From: an uncultured Chloracidobacterium sp.
GTDB lineage: Bacteria > Acidobacteriota > Blastocatellia > Pyrinomonadales > Pyrinomonadaceae
Length of the DNA stretch: 64,000 nucleotides
Direction of reading: 5' to 3'
NCBI GenBank assembly: GCA_936914845.1
Contig: CAKZGE010000001.1
Span: 242,306 to 306,305, forward strand
Shown here in pieces: positions 54,051 through 61,002 of this stretch. The notes under the pieces are model-generated. The model was not told the DNA's origin, ran no database searches, and saw only the letters and a program-made list of their open reading frames with translations. The translations under genes were made by a program, and so were the position numbers. Numbering within the stretch: position 1 is the first letter of the stretch; the number at the start of each line of letters is the position of its first letter.

Positions 54051-54236
54051 ATGAACGAACAGAAACAGATCGTAATGATCACAGAAAACACTTGGATAGA
54101 TCGATTTGTTATTGTCATGGCGGCTAATCCTCAGGAAGCAGCGGAAAAATTGGCCGTTCGTCAAGGTAAATCGGTCGAAGATATCAAAGCGACCTATATG
54201 CCGATAGTTTTGGAAAAGTTGGAAGTGATCAATTAA
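54051..54236 (+). CDS. Small protein, unknown (element gene)
   Basis: 61 residues: IVMITENTWIDRFVIVMAAN, then a helix QEAAEKLAVRQGKSVEDIKA. Alpha/beta pattern, soluble. It begins the plus-strand train of small genes and has a ribosome site (AGCGAGG, nine bases upstream). No family recognised. Confidence 0.6.
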   Translation: MNEQKQIVMITENTWIDRFVIVMAANPQEAAEKLAVRQGKSVEDIKATYMPIVLEKLEVIN

Positions 54237-54256
54237 CGCTTGAGGTAGATAGAGCT

Positions 54257-54505
54257 ATGAAACTGGAAAACGCGATCAAGAAAATTGAGAAGATGACCGG
54301 CAATCGGCCGGTACTGATCGGCCATCGCTACCGGGTGAATATCAAAAGATATGAAGTGAGCTTTATGCGAAACGGTTCGAGCGAAGATGTAACAAATTTT
54401 TACGTGAAACCGATTGGTGCCAACGATGATGTTACGGCCGACTACCATGCGGGCATATTCTTCCCGAACCTAAAACAAGCACTGGATGCCGCCCAGAGGT
54501 GGTAA
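54257..54505 (+). CDS. Small protein, unknown (element gene)
   Basis: 82 residues: a basic helix AIKKIEKMTG, strands NRPVLIGHRYRVNIKRYEVS and DYHAGIFFPNLKQALDAAQR at the end. The C-terminal FFPN...LDAA pattern suggests a small alpha-beta fold. It follows the previous gene after 20 bases. Function unknown. Confidence 0.6.
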   Translation: MKLENAIKKIEKMTGNRPVLIGHRYRVNIKRYEVSFMRNGSSEDVTNFYVKPIGANDDVTADYHAGIFFPNLKQALDAAQRW

Positions 54506-54579
54506 TAACGATAACTCAGATTTTTCAAAAGATCAGCCAAATGCTTTCAAGCAGTGGATAGATAAGGAGATACAAAACA

Positions 54580-54678
54580 ATGGATAACTTTCAGTCAATG
54601 CCCACAAATTACCGGATAGCGTTCCTCGGCTTTATCGCCGCCGCTGCTTTCATCTTTCTTATTCTTTGCCAATTTTAA
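54580..54678 (+). CDS. 32-residue membrane peptide
   Basis: The peptide has a polar N-terminus (MDNFQSMPTNYR) and one membrane helix IAFLGFIAAAAFIFLILCQF. AAGGAG lies eight bases before the ATG, a strong ribosome site, which supports translation. Too short for family assignment; small membrane peptides are common in phage and conjugative elements. Confidence 0.5.
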   Translation: MDNFQSMPTNYRIAFLGFIAAAAFIFLILCQF

Positions 54679-54691
54679 GGAGTGTTTATCA

Positions 54692-54844
54692 ATGCAAGAA
54701 CTTAAACAGCAACATGCCTTAATGGTGCGGTCGATGAACTGCTTCCTGCTGATGATCGCCATAGTTAGCTTTGCCGCCGGATATTACTTCGGCACCAAGG
54801 ATGCCGCCGATCAGGTCAAGCAAACGCTTTCAGAAACGAAATGA
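54692..54844 (+). CDS. 50-residue single-helix membrane protein
   Basis: MQELKQQHALMVRSM, then a membrane helix CFLLMIAIVSFAAGYYFG and a charged tail. AAGGAG lies nine bases upstream of the start. Its stop overlaps the ATG of the next gene (ATGA), indicating translational coupling. Unknown function. Confidence 0.6.
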   Translation: MQELKQQHALMVRSMNCFLLMIAIVSFAAGYYFGTKDAADQVKQTLSETK

Positions 54845-55056
54845 AAGTAATGACGCCAAAGCAGCAATATTTCCAAGAACGGATTGATGCCCGCACCAAA
54901 GAAATCAACCGGCTGCAGATGCGGATCTTTACGATCTTGGATCAAGTCCGCGGACATTATAATCCGGCTGCCGAACAAGAGCTTGCCAAACTTCGCAAAG
55001 AGATCACCAGGCTTCAAAATGAACGTTTGAGATACGGCAGCATAATACCGAGGTAA
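54841..55056 (+). CDS. Small coiled-coil protein (element gene)
   Basis: 71 residues, nearly all helical: QQYFQERIDARTKEINRLQM and AEQELAKLRKEITRLQNERL form two coiled-coil segments. ATGA overlap with the preceding membrane protein, and the next gene begins five bases after its stop. Possibly the soluble partner of the membrane protein. No family recognised. Confidence 0.65.
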   Translation: MKVMTPKQQYFQERIDARTKEINRLQMRIFTILDQVRGHYNPAAEQELAKLRKEITRLQNERLRYGSIIPR

Positions 55057-55061
55057 ATACT

Positions 55062-55481
55062 ATGGATATCATTGTTTCACAAGTTAAAGAGATCAAAGGA
55101 ACGCCGCGCCGCTTTGAAGGCCAGCATGGAGTCACCTACTTCTTCACCATCGAAATGGAAAACGGCGATAAAGGCGATATCGCCAAGAAATCACCTGATG
55201 CGATCAAGCCGGGCATGGAACTCAAATACACCCTTGAGACCAACGCCCGAGGTTTTCAGACGATCAAGGAATTCAAACCGAATAGCGGCCGTTCATTCGG
55301 CAGTAAAGCGGCCCCTGCCGTTCAGTCAAATGCCGCCCTTTCGCTTTCCCTTGCCGTCCAGTTGGCCGTTGCGAACATCGGGAAGGCTACCGAGCCGATC
55401 AAACTAGAAAACGGCCTTGGACAGCGAGTAATGAGCATTGCCAGTCAGTTCAACGGATGGCTTAAGGAGAATGAGAAATGA
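55062..55481 (+). CDS. Possible OB-fold DNA-metabolism protein (element gene)
   Basis: 139 residues. The first 75 residues are beta strands with Gly/Asp turns (RRFEGQHGVTYFFTIEMENG, then MELKYTLETNARGFQTIKEF), compatible with an OB-fold; a linker follows and the C-terminal 50 residues are a helix bundle with KLENGLGQRVMSIASQFNGW. This layout occurs in phage-type DNA-binding proteins, but I cannot name a family. Its stop overlaps the next start (ATGA). Confidence 0.6.
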   Translation: MDIIVSQVKEIKGTPRRFEGQHGVTYFFTIEMENGDKGDIAKKSPDAIKPGMELKYTLETNARGFQTIKEFKPNSGRSFGSKAAPAVQSNAALSLSLAVQLAVANIGKATEPIKLENGLGQRVMSIASQFNGWLKENEK

Positions 55482-55642
55482 GAAGACCTAAGACACCGAA
55501 GACAAGAACATACCTGATCTATGTCTATTACGAAGATCGGCCGAACATCGAGCTTCGCATCCGGGCCAAATCAAAAGAAGATGCGATTGCTATCGCGCGG
55601 GAAACGGAAACTCTTAACAATTACACGATCATGGAGCTTTAA
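55478..55642 (+). CDS. 54-residue protein (element gene)
   Basis: MRRPKTPKTRTYLIYVYYED followed by IELRIRAKSKEDAIAIARET: a basic start, two strands and one helix, a small alpha/beta unit. AAGGAG upstream and ATGA overlap with the previous gene support translation. Function unknown. Confidence 0.55.
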   Translation: MRRPKTPKTRTYLIYVYYEDRPNIELRIRAKSKEDAIAIARETETLNNYTIMEL

Positions 55643-55645
55643 TTT

Positions 55646-55810
55646 ATGAAGGGTTATATCGAAACGATCGCAGAAGATGACTATGACGAGATCAGCGAAG
55701 CCATGGAGGACGGCATGATCACCTGCCGCTGTTGCGGTGAAAGTATTGAACTGGACGGCAGATGCCCCGAAGGTACGCCAAGCCTATTGATCAGGATGGG
55801 CCTTATCTAA
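55646..55810 (+). CDS. 54-residue protein with Cys motif (element gene)
   Basis: An acidic N-terminus (IAEDDYDEISEAMEDG) followed by CRCCGESIELDGRCPEG, three closely spaced Cys plus one that could hold zinc. It begins three bases after the previous stop. GC-normal and in the same polycistron. Function unknown. Confidence 0.55.
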   Translation: MKGYIETIAEDDYDEISEAMEDGMITCRCCGESIELDGRCPEGTPSLLIRMGLI

Positions 55811-55822
55811 GAGAGGAGAAAG

Positions 55823-56068
55823 ATGTTTATTTCCATTGAAAGTGTTCGGATAAATCTTTCCGAGATCATCACCTATGAACTAGAGAAGGTTGAATTTTCC
55901 CGTCGTCCGGAGAATTATCTGCGGATCATTTTCAAAGGCGGACAAACCCGCAGATTTGGGCCGGAGTCTTCTACCGCAGCCCTTGAAATTTTGGATGAAG
56001 CATTCGGCATTAAGTTTATGCCTGAAATGAATATGCCCGTTGGCTCATTACTGCCGGCGATGCTGTAA
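55823..56068 (+). CDS. Small protein, unknown (element gene)
   Basis: 81 residues, beta-rich (VRINLSEIITYELEKVEFSR, NYLRIIFKGGQTRRFGPESS) with a C-terminal helix. GAGAGGAG upstream of the ATG is a strong ribosome site. The next gene follows after five bases. No family recognised. Confidence 0.6.
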   Translation: MFISIESVRINLSEIITYELEKVEFSRRPENYLRIIFKGGQTRRFGPESSTAALEILDEAFGIKFMPEMNMPVGSLLPAML

Positions 56069-56073
56069 AGAGA

Positions 56074-56283
56074 ATGAACATGCCCACAAAACAGGAATTG
56101 ATAGATGAGTTCGATATTCGCTGGCTCGGCGGCAATTTTACGATGATGCAGATCCTTAAAATAGCCCTTCGTCATTATCCCGACTGCGAAGCACGGGTGT
56201 ATATCGCCTTCAATGAATGGAAGCGAGGGTTGCAACTGCAGACGGTGAAGGATCGACCTCAAGAAAAACCGGACCTGACCTAA
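56074..56283 (+). CDS. Small protein, unknown (element gene)
   Basis: 69 residues, helical with several Trp/Tyr (LIDEFDIRWLGGNFTMMQIL, then FNEWKRGL). Five-base gap to the previous gene and eight bases to the next one, so it belongs to the same polycistron. Unknown. Confidence 0.55.
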   Translation: MNMPTKQELIDEFDIRWLGGNFTMMQILKIALRHYPDCEARVYIAFNEWKRGLQLQTVKDRPQEKPDLT

Positions 56284-56291
56284 AATCACAT

Positions 56292-56459
56292 ATGAAAGAA
56301 AAAGATGAATCGGCGATGATCAAAGAGATCATCGAAAGCCAGAGGTGTATCTTGAGCAAGCTCGAATCACTTGACGGCATCGCCTTTGATGATATGCAGA
56401 AGATACTCGACCTGCAATGCGAGATCAATCAGGAACTCGATGAATTGCTCGAAGATTGA
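56292..56459 (+). CDS. 55-residue acidic helical protein (element gene)
   Basis: ATG at 56292, eight bases after the preceding stop; the frame opens earlier inside that gene. Acidic amphipathic helices IKEIIESQRCILSKLESLDG and LDLQCEINQELDELLED. Last member of the tight gene train. Unknown. Confidence 0.5.
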   Translation: MKEKDESAMIKEIIESQRCILSKLESLDGIAFDDMQKILDLQCEINQELDELLED

Positions 56460-56491
56460 TAAATCGCTTTGGTGCGGGTAGAATGTCTGTC

Positions 56492-56566
56492 ATGAAGAAC
56501 CTAAAAATTATAATTGGTGATATTCCTACTGGGCCGGTGATCGGCGATATTCCTATCGACGGTTGA
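56492..56566 (+). CDS. 24-residue peptide with internal repeat
   Basis: MKNLKIIIGDIPTGPVIGDI then PIDG; GDIP occurs twice eight residues apart. An in-frame ATG lies at 56483. The ribosome site is poor. It could be a short peptide gene or chance; a second tiny frame with GGAGG (56624-56695, 23 codons) follows in the same gap of 157 bases, which holds nothing else I can name. Confidence 0.25.
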   Translation: MKNLKIIIGDIPTGPVIGDIPIDG

Positions 56567-56723
56567 AATATCTTACTAGAATTTTATTTTCACAACCGAA
56601 TGGCCGCAAATATGGGAGGATGAATGAATCGCATTGGAAGCTCCCGTCTTAACCTACCGTTCCTGCCCGAGTGTTTGCGGGTTATCGCGGGGTGAAGAAT
56701 TCTTGGGTTTTGCATGATTCCAA

Positions 56724-57173
56724 CTAATCACGATTTCGATGCTTAACGCCAAATCCATATCCACCTATCCCACCAGCTACCAATCCTGCGGCGATTTGAA
56801 ATATAGATTGGACTAATTGAGGGTTTTTGTCTGCAAGTGCTTGAATAATAAAGACCCCAAATGTTAGAAAAACTATAACAACTACAATATGATAAATTCG
56901 AGCATAATTTTGATCATTATATCTTTGCTTTGATTCTTGAGCATTATTATCAATAACTTTAGTAATATGCTCAGGGGATATCTTATCCGTAAGGGGATTT
57001 GGCAGAGATCCGAAGCGATAACTCTGCTGCATTTGCATTGTAATGATCGCTCTTAGTTCAGGAGGGAGTTTGTCCATCACTTCTGAATTAAAGGTGGCAT
57101 TCTCACCGTTTTCTTGTGTATGGGAGCTATGGGGGGCTGAGATATCTTGTGCTTTATTTTCTTCGTTCGCCAT
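56724..57173 (-). CDS. DUF2335-like membrane protein
   Basis: 149 residues from ATG 57173; the upstream extension to 57209 is not supported. A polar N-terminal half with LPPELRAIITMQMQQSYRFG is followed by two membrane helices (YHIVVVIVFLTFGVFIIQAL and IFQIAAGLVAGGIGGYGFGV). The layout resembles DUF2335 predicted membrane proteins, often encoded in mobile DNA. Its start lies inside the previous gene (20-base overlap). AT-rich. Confidence 0.6.
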   Translation of the reverse strand: MANEENKAQDISAPHSSHTQENGENATFNSEVMDKLPPELRAIITMQMQQSYRFGSLPNPLTDKISPEHITKVIDNNAQESKQRYNDQNYARIYHIVVVIVFLTFGVFIIQALADKNPQLVQSIFQIAAGLVAGGIGGYGFGVKHRNRD

Positions 57174-57381
57174 AGATATCCCGCATAATATCTGTCTGAA
57201 TTTTCGCAATTACACCACTAACAGAGTCTCCAATATACTCTTCAGTAGCGTTCGAAATTATAATTGAGAGTAACGCATCTCGCTCAGAATCGGTAATAAC
57301 TCCCTTTGCGTTTAATTCGATAATCTCTTCCACCGAACGTTCAGGCAAAGCTACGCCAAGAGCATTTAATTTATAAAACAT
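57154..57381 (-). CDS. Small hypothetical protein
   Basis: 75 residues from ATG 57381, chosen for GGAGG four bases upstream; the frame extends to 57447. A helical soluble protein (LNALGVALPERSVEEIIELN, ISNATEEYIGDSVSGVIAKI). It overlaps the start of the DUF2335-like gene, so both are translated together. Function unknown. Confidence 0.55.
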   Translation of the reverse strand: MFYKLNALGVALPERSVEEIIELNAKGVITDSERDALLSIIISNATEEYIGDSVSGVIAKIQTDIMRDIYGERRK

Positions 57382-57423
57382 GTTTCCTCCGCCGGATATA
57401 TTCGCGAATAATGCGATAGTAAA

Positions 57424-57476
57424 CATGACTACCGTTAAGTTAGTCATGAGAATATTATGATGCGTTTACCGTAAAC
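57424..57476. promoter_or_regulatory. Candidate operators: two palindromes
   Basis: CATGACTA (57424-57431) / TAGTCATG (57441-57448), and GTTTAC-C-GTAAAC (57464-57476), both perfect. They lie upstream of the minus-strand gene at 57381 in a gap from 57382 to 57790. The rest of that gap has only a weak TTG-started frame (57482-57727, 81 codons) that I do not support as a gene. Confidence 0.45.
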
Positions 57477-57790
57477 TAGGGTTGGTTTTTAATGCTGTAA
57501 CCCATATAAAGCATCATGATTCGTATGATTGCATAAAGGGACATACATTGCAATTGTTATCATTGAACAGTCCCACACTTGCAGATAGGCCGGTACATTT
57601 GATTTTGGAAAGAAGCTATCATAGCGGCGATCAGATCCTTCAAATCAATCTGCCGGAGCATTCAGAAAGATCGTTCGCAGTTTCTCTATATCAGCCGTTA
57701 TGCGATATCGGTTACACATTCTTATAAACTATACTATCGGAGATGAACGAATATCGAAAACTTTATCAATCATGCTTTAATATCAAAATC

Positions 57791-58447
57791 ATGAAAACCC
57801 TCATTCCCATTCTCTTATTTGCAGTTTTAACCTTCGCCCAGATCAGCGGCCGCGTCATCGGCATCAGCGACGGTGATACCGTTACTATTCTCAAAGACCG
57901 ATCCCAGATCAAAATCCGCCTCGCCGGCATCGATGCTCCAGAGAAAGGGCAAGCCTTCGGTCAGCGATCAAAGGAAAACCTTTCCCGCCTCATCTTTGGT
58001 AAGGATGTGAAGGTTTATACCTTCAAGACGGATCGCTACGGACGTACTGTCGGCAAGATCGTGATCGATGATCTCGATATAAATCTGCAGCAGATCAAAG
58101 ATGGCTATGCTTGGGTATATCAGGCATACTTACGCGAACTTCTACCGTCAGACCGTAAACTTTATCTTGCTGCCGAAACTTCTGCCCGATCTGAACAAGC
58201 CGGTTTATGGCGAGATACTGAACCGATCGCACCATGGGACTACCGCAAACCGCTGGTAAGAACATTCGCCGCTCCTAAGCACGTCGCAACACCGACCGAA
58301 GCTCTTATCAAGGGCAATAAGAACAGTATGATCTTTCATGAACCAGGATGCCGCGACTATAGCAAGATCAGCCCAAACAACATTGTTTGGTTTAAGACCG
58401 CGAGTGAGGCCATTGCAGCTGGGTATCGGAAGGCGAGGAATTGTTGA
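57791..58447 (+). CDS. Secreted thermonuclease-like (SNase) protein
   Basis: 218 residues from ATG 57791 with a signal peptide (1-17). The staphylococcal nuclease fold is clear: ISDGDTVTILKDRSQIKIRL, AGIDAPEKGQAFGQRSKENL, then TDRYGRTVGKIV and EQAGLWRD, including the catalytic Arg/Glu positions. The C-terminal 45 residues (FHEPGCRDYSKISPNNIVWF, YRKARNC) resemble the metal-binding Ada-like tail found on some thermonucleases. It degrades nucleic acid outside the cytoplasm. Such genes are frequent on plasmids and integrative elements. Confidence 0.88.
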   Translation: MKTLIPILLFAVLTFAQISGRVIGISDGDTVTILKDRSQIKIRLAGIDAPEKGQAFGQRSKENLSRLIFGKDVKVYTFKTDRYGRTVGKIVIDDLDINLQQIKDGYAWVYQAYLRELLPSDRKLYLAAETSARSEQAGLWRDTEPIAPWDYRKPLVRTFAAPKHVATPTEALIKGNKNSMIFHEPGCRDYSKISPNNIVWFKTASEAIAAGYRKARNC

Positions 58448-58457
58448 TAATCATTCC

Positions 58458-59036
58458 TTATTTTCCAGATTGGGTGATATAAGGTTGATGGCATTTGCGA
58501 TATTGCTTCTTAGATCCACAAAGACATTGGTCATGACCTCTAATCTTTCTTATTTTATCTTCAATTTCAGATACATAATCAATCTGACATATAGAAGGAA
58601 TGCGGAAAGAAAAGCACGTTTGGCCATCAAGGTGGGTTAAACAAAAATCTCCTGAAGCGATAATATCCATACCAATTATGGCTCCGAAATTATCTAGAAT
58701 TTTGTCCAATGCAGTGACATGCACTCCACCGACCATGACAGCATTTGGCAATCTAATATTTACCATATAAGTATTATGTTCGCTCTGTCCGCCGCCATGA
58801 TTGATTATACTTTTACCTATTGGGACTAATCTTAATTCTTTGGCTGTCCTCTGCGTTATAATACTTTGTGTTGCTCCCGTATCCCATAATGCCGTTGTTT
58901 TCAAACCAGTACCCAATAAAGGTGTTCCATTAGAGGAATAAGGCCAAATATGCACTTCGGATATAATCCTATTGGATAGACCTGGATATTTTAATGTAAA
59001 CGCTTGAGGGATCGGACGAATGGGAAATGATGACAT
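58458..59036 (-). CDS. Retropepsin-like aspartic protease with SEC-C motif
   Basis: 192 residues from ATG 59036 (a TTG at 59051 is alternative). LWDTGATQSIIT is the active-site motif of retropepsin-like single-domain aspartic proteases; NFGAIIGMDIIASGDFCL fits the second conserved block. The C-terminus CLCGSKKQYRKCH is a SEC-C zinc motif, found on SecA and on many adaptors. It has no signal peptide and would act as a cytoplasmic homodimer. The DUF5678-like gene lies four bases upstream. SEC-C on a retropepsin may direct it to a nucleic-acid or translocation partner; this is inference. Confidence 0.8.
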   Translation of the reverse strand: MSSFPIRPIPQAFTLKYPGLSNRIISEVHIWPYSSNGTPLLGTGLKTTALWDTGATQSIITQRTAKELRLVPIGKSIINHGGGQSEHNTYMVNIRLPNAVMVGGVHVTALDKILDNFGAIIGMDIIASGDFCLTHLDGQTCFSFRIPSICQIDYVSEIEDKIRKIRGHDQCLCGSKKQYRKCHQPYITQSGK

Positions 59037-59040
59037 ATCT

Positions 59041-59277
59041 TTAACCAACAACTCCCACAGAGGTCACTGATACTGTATATGCTTCTCTTCCAGCAATGCA
59101 TGGCTGAATCATCACTTTTCCTAACATGCTTTGCTTCTCCATGGCGATATAAGCCGCTTGCATATTGTCAAACACACCGATCACTTCCTCGTCTTTTATT
59201 GCAAGGATTTTGCCGCCATATTGCTGTACTAATCGATCTTGACTTTTCTTGAAAAATTCAAATTCTTTATCAAACAT
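59041..59277 (-). CDS. DUF5678-like small protein
   Basis: 78 residues from ATG 59277; the upstream frame to 59397 has no start support. FDKEFEFFKKSQDRLVQQYG, GKILAIKDEEVIGVFDNMQA and the end KVMIQPCIAGREAYTVSV match the small DUF5678 pattern. Genes of this kind are often found directly before retropepsin-like proteases, as here (stop and next start almost touch), suggesting that they work together. Function unknown. Confidence 0.7.
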   Translation of the reverse strand: MFDKEFEFFKKSQDRLVQQYGGKILAIKDEEVIGVFDNMQAAYIAMEKQSMLGKVMIQPCIAGREAYTVSVTSVGVVG

Positions 59278-59386
59278 TGTATGCAGTCCCTCATATGATT
59301 TTAATATCAAAAACGTATTCCAAATTCTACATATAAAGCATTCATCATTAAATAACAACCAATTGAGAGAGAAATGCACCATAAAT

Positions 59387-59423
59387 AAAAATATCAAAAT
59401 GTAAACGACATCTTGATATTTTT
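59387..59423. promoter_or_regulatory. A/T-rich inverted repeat related to the XRE operator
   Basis: AAAAATATCAA (59387-59397) and TTGATATTTTT (59413-59423), perfect 11-bp arms. The core AATATCAA/TTGATATT is the same as at 53879-53926. It lies 110 bases upstream of the DUF5678-like start and could be a second site for the same repressor; as an A/T hairpin with a T-run it could also be a terminator. Confidence 0.45.
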
Positions 59424-59560
59424 AATTTTTCCCTAACGGATAGATATAAATTCTTACTAAAGTTACAACTATCATTAAAAAATTGCGGATATTCATTGGG
59501 CCTTAAAAGATTTGTCATTTTATGTTTTAAGGCGTCGATTTGGATATTTGTAAATAATCC

Positions 59561-59590
59561 TTGACAACCACTCCCAATCTGAAATATAAA
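59561..59590 (+). promoter_or_regulatory. Sigma-70-type promoter of the FG-GAP gene
   Basis: TTGACA (59561-59566), 18-base spacer, TATAAA (59585-59590), in an AT-rich region otherwise without genes (59278-59791). It predicts a leader of about 195 bases before the ATG at 59792. Confidence 0.65.
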
Positions 59591-59685
59591 TTACCCAACA
59601 ATTTTCCGACCGTTGATGAGTTTTTTCCACCTCTGATCCGGCACCCGAGTTGTAACAATTAAGAAAATTTAGAACAGACGACTCC

Positions 59686-59737
59686 ACCGAGATATTCGTG
59701 TATCTGCAATTCCTGCGGCAGGCGTCATGATCTCGGT
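59686..59737 (+). ncRNA. Structured 5' leader (hairpin pair)
   Basis: Inside the predicted leader, ACCGAGAT (59686-59693) pairs with ATCTCGGT (59730-59737), and three further pairs continue after a mismatch. The interior holds CCTG-CGG-CAGG (59712-59721). This two-stem structure does not match a riboswitch I know. It could control translation of the FG-GAP gene or be a degenerate palindrome. Confidence 0.4.
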
Positions 59738-59791
59738 AGAGGTGTGTCTTGGCGGCAGATGATTGATCGGTTTAACCGACAAGAGTGATGT

Positions 59792-60970
59792 ATGAAACAA
59801 AATGTGAGCGGAAGCGGTAGAGACGAAGATCGAGTGAGCAAAAGTTTTCTGCTTGGATATCTGCGGCGGAATGTGTGGCTGAGTGTTGCTATCGGCCTTC
59901 TAGCACTCGGAGCATTCGGAGCGGGGCTGAAGTATCTTGAAGAAGATGCACGAACGCAGCAGACGCTGCAGGCCAAAGATCGGAATATCATCTCCTCGGT
60001 CAATCCGTTCATCGCACCGCCGACATCGACGCCGACGCCGCAGTTGAGCAAAGAATACATCTATGCCGGTTCGCGGCTGCTGGCTGTTGAAGATGCTAAT
60101 GCGAGTGCTGCTCCGCCGGCCGACCTGGCGGTGTGGCGTCCATCTTCTGGTGTCTGGTATATCCTGACGAATTTCACTACACAGACGTGGGGCGTTGCCG
60201 GAGATGTTCCGGTGCCGGGCGATTATGACGGCGACGGAAAGACGGATTTCTCTGTCTTTCGGCCCTCGACCAGCACATGGTATGTAGTACATTCAAGCAC
60301 CGGCTCGCTCACCAACTTCACCTTCGGACAGAGCGGGGATATCCCGGCCCCTGCAGATTTTGACGGTGACGGCAAGACGGACGCGGTCATCTTCCGACCG
60401 GATGCACCTTCGAGCGGTTTAGGCACATGGTATATCCGCCGCAGTTCAGACCTTGCACAGCAGACCCAACAATACGGCCTCTCGACGGACACACCGGCAC
60501 CGGCCGACTACGATGGTGACGGCAGGGCTGACTTCGGCGTCTGGCGTTCATCAAATACAACCTTCTATTCGACCAACAGCGGCAACTCAGCCCTCAACAC
60601 CGTGGCGTTCTCTGTGGCGGGTGACAAAGTGGTTAGTGCGGACTTCGATGGCGACGGAAAGGCCGACTATGCTGTCTACGATACAGCATCCGCAGCATGG
60701 CATATCCGCTCCAGCCAAAGCGGCACGATCGCCACAAGTACATGGGGCAGCAGCGGAGATATTCCCGTGCAGAACGACTTCGACGGAGACGGCAAGGTCG
60801 ATCTCGCAACTTGGCGAGACGGCAACGGCACATGGTACATCCGCCAATCATCCAAGCTTGGCATCACAGGCCAAACGCCTTCGACCGGCAACCCATACCC
60901 GAACGAACTCAGACAAACCCAATGGGGCCAATCCGGCGATATCCCCGTCGCCAGCTTCTGGAGAAGATAA
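59792..60970 (+). CDS. FG-GAP/VCBS-repeat exported protein
   Basis: 392 residues. One N-terminal membrane helix (VWLSVAIGLLALGAFGAGL, about residues 30-50) anchors or exports it. From about residue 110 there are six repeats of about 45 residues, each with a calcium-binding loop such as DYDGDGKTDFSVFRP, DFDGDGKTDAVIFRP, DYDGDGRADFGVWRS, DFDGDGKADYAVYDT and DFDGDGKVDLATWRD. The repeats build a beta-propeller of the integrin-alpha type, probably for surface binding. It lies 32 bases before the RHS gene and is likely co-transcribed. Confidence 0.88.
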   Translation: MKQNVSGSGRDEDRVSKSFLLGYLRRNVWLSVAIGLLALGAFGAGLKYLEEDARTQQTLQAKDRNIISSVNPFIAPPTSTPTPQLSKEYIYAGSRLLAVEDANASAAPPADLAVWRPSSGVWYILTNFTTQTWGVAGDVPVPGDYDGDGKTDFSVFRPSTSTWYVVHSSTGSLTNFTFGQSGDIPAPADFDGDGKTDAVIFRPDAPSSGLGTWYIRRSSDLAQQTQQYGLSTDTPAPADYDGDGRADFGVWRSSNTTFYSTNSGNSALNTVAFSVAGDKVVSADFDGDGKADYAVYDTASAAWHIRSSQSGTIATSTWGSSGDIPVQNDFDGDGKVDLATWRDGNGTWYIRQSSKLGITGQTPSTGNPYPNELRQTQWGQSGDIPVASFWRR

Positions 60971-61002
60971 AGAATATTTTCAGCTGAGATTTGGTGATTT
61001 AT

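Noticed and set aside
57482..57727. 81-codon plus-strand frame before the thermonuclease
   Set aside because: Starts only with TTG, has no ribosome site and no recognisable features; kept as unassigned intergenic DNA.
60190..60960. Tandem DNA repeat in the FG-GAP gene
   Set aside because: The periodicity is the coding repeat of the beta-propeller (D-x-D-G-D-G loops); the DNA itself is diverged between units.
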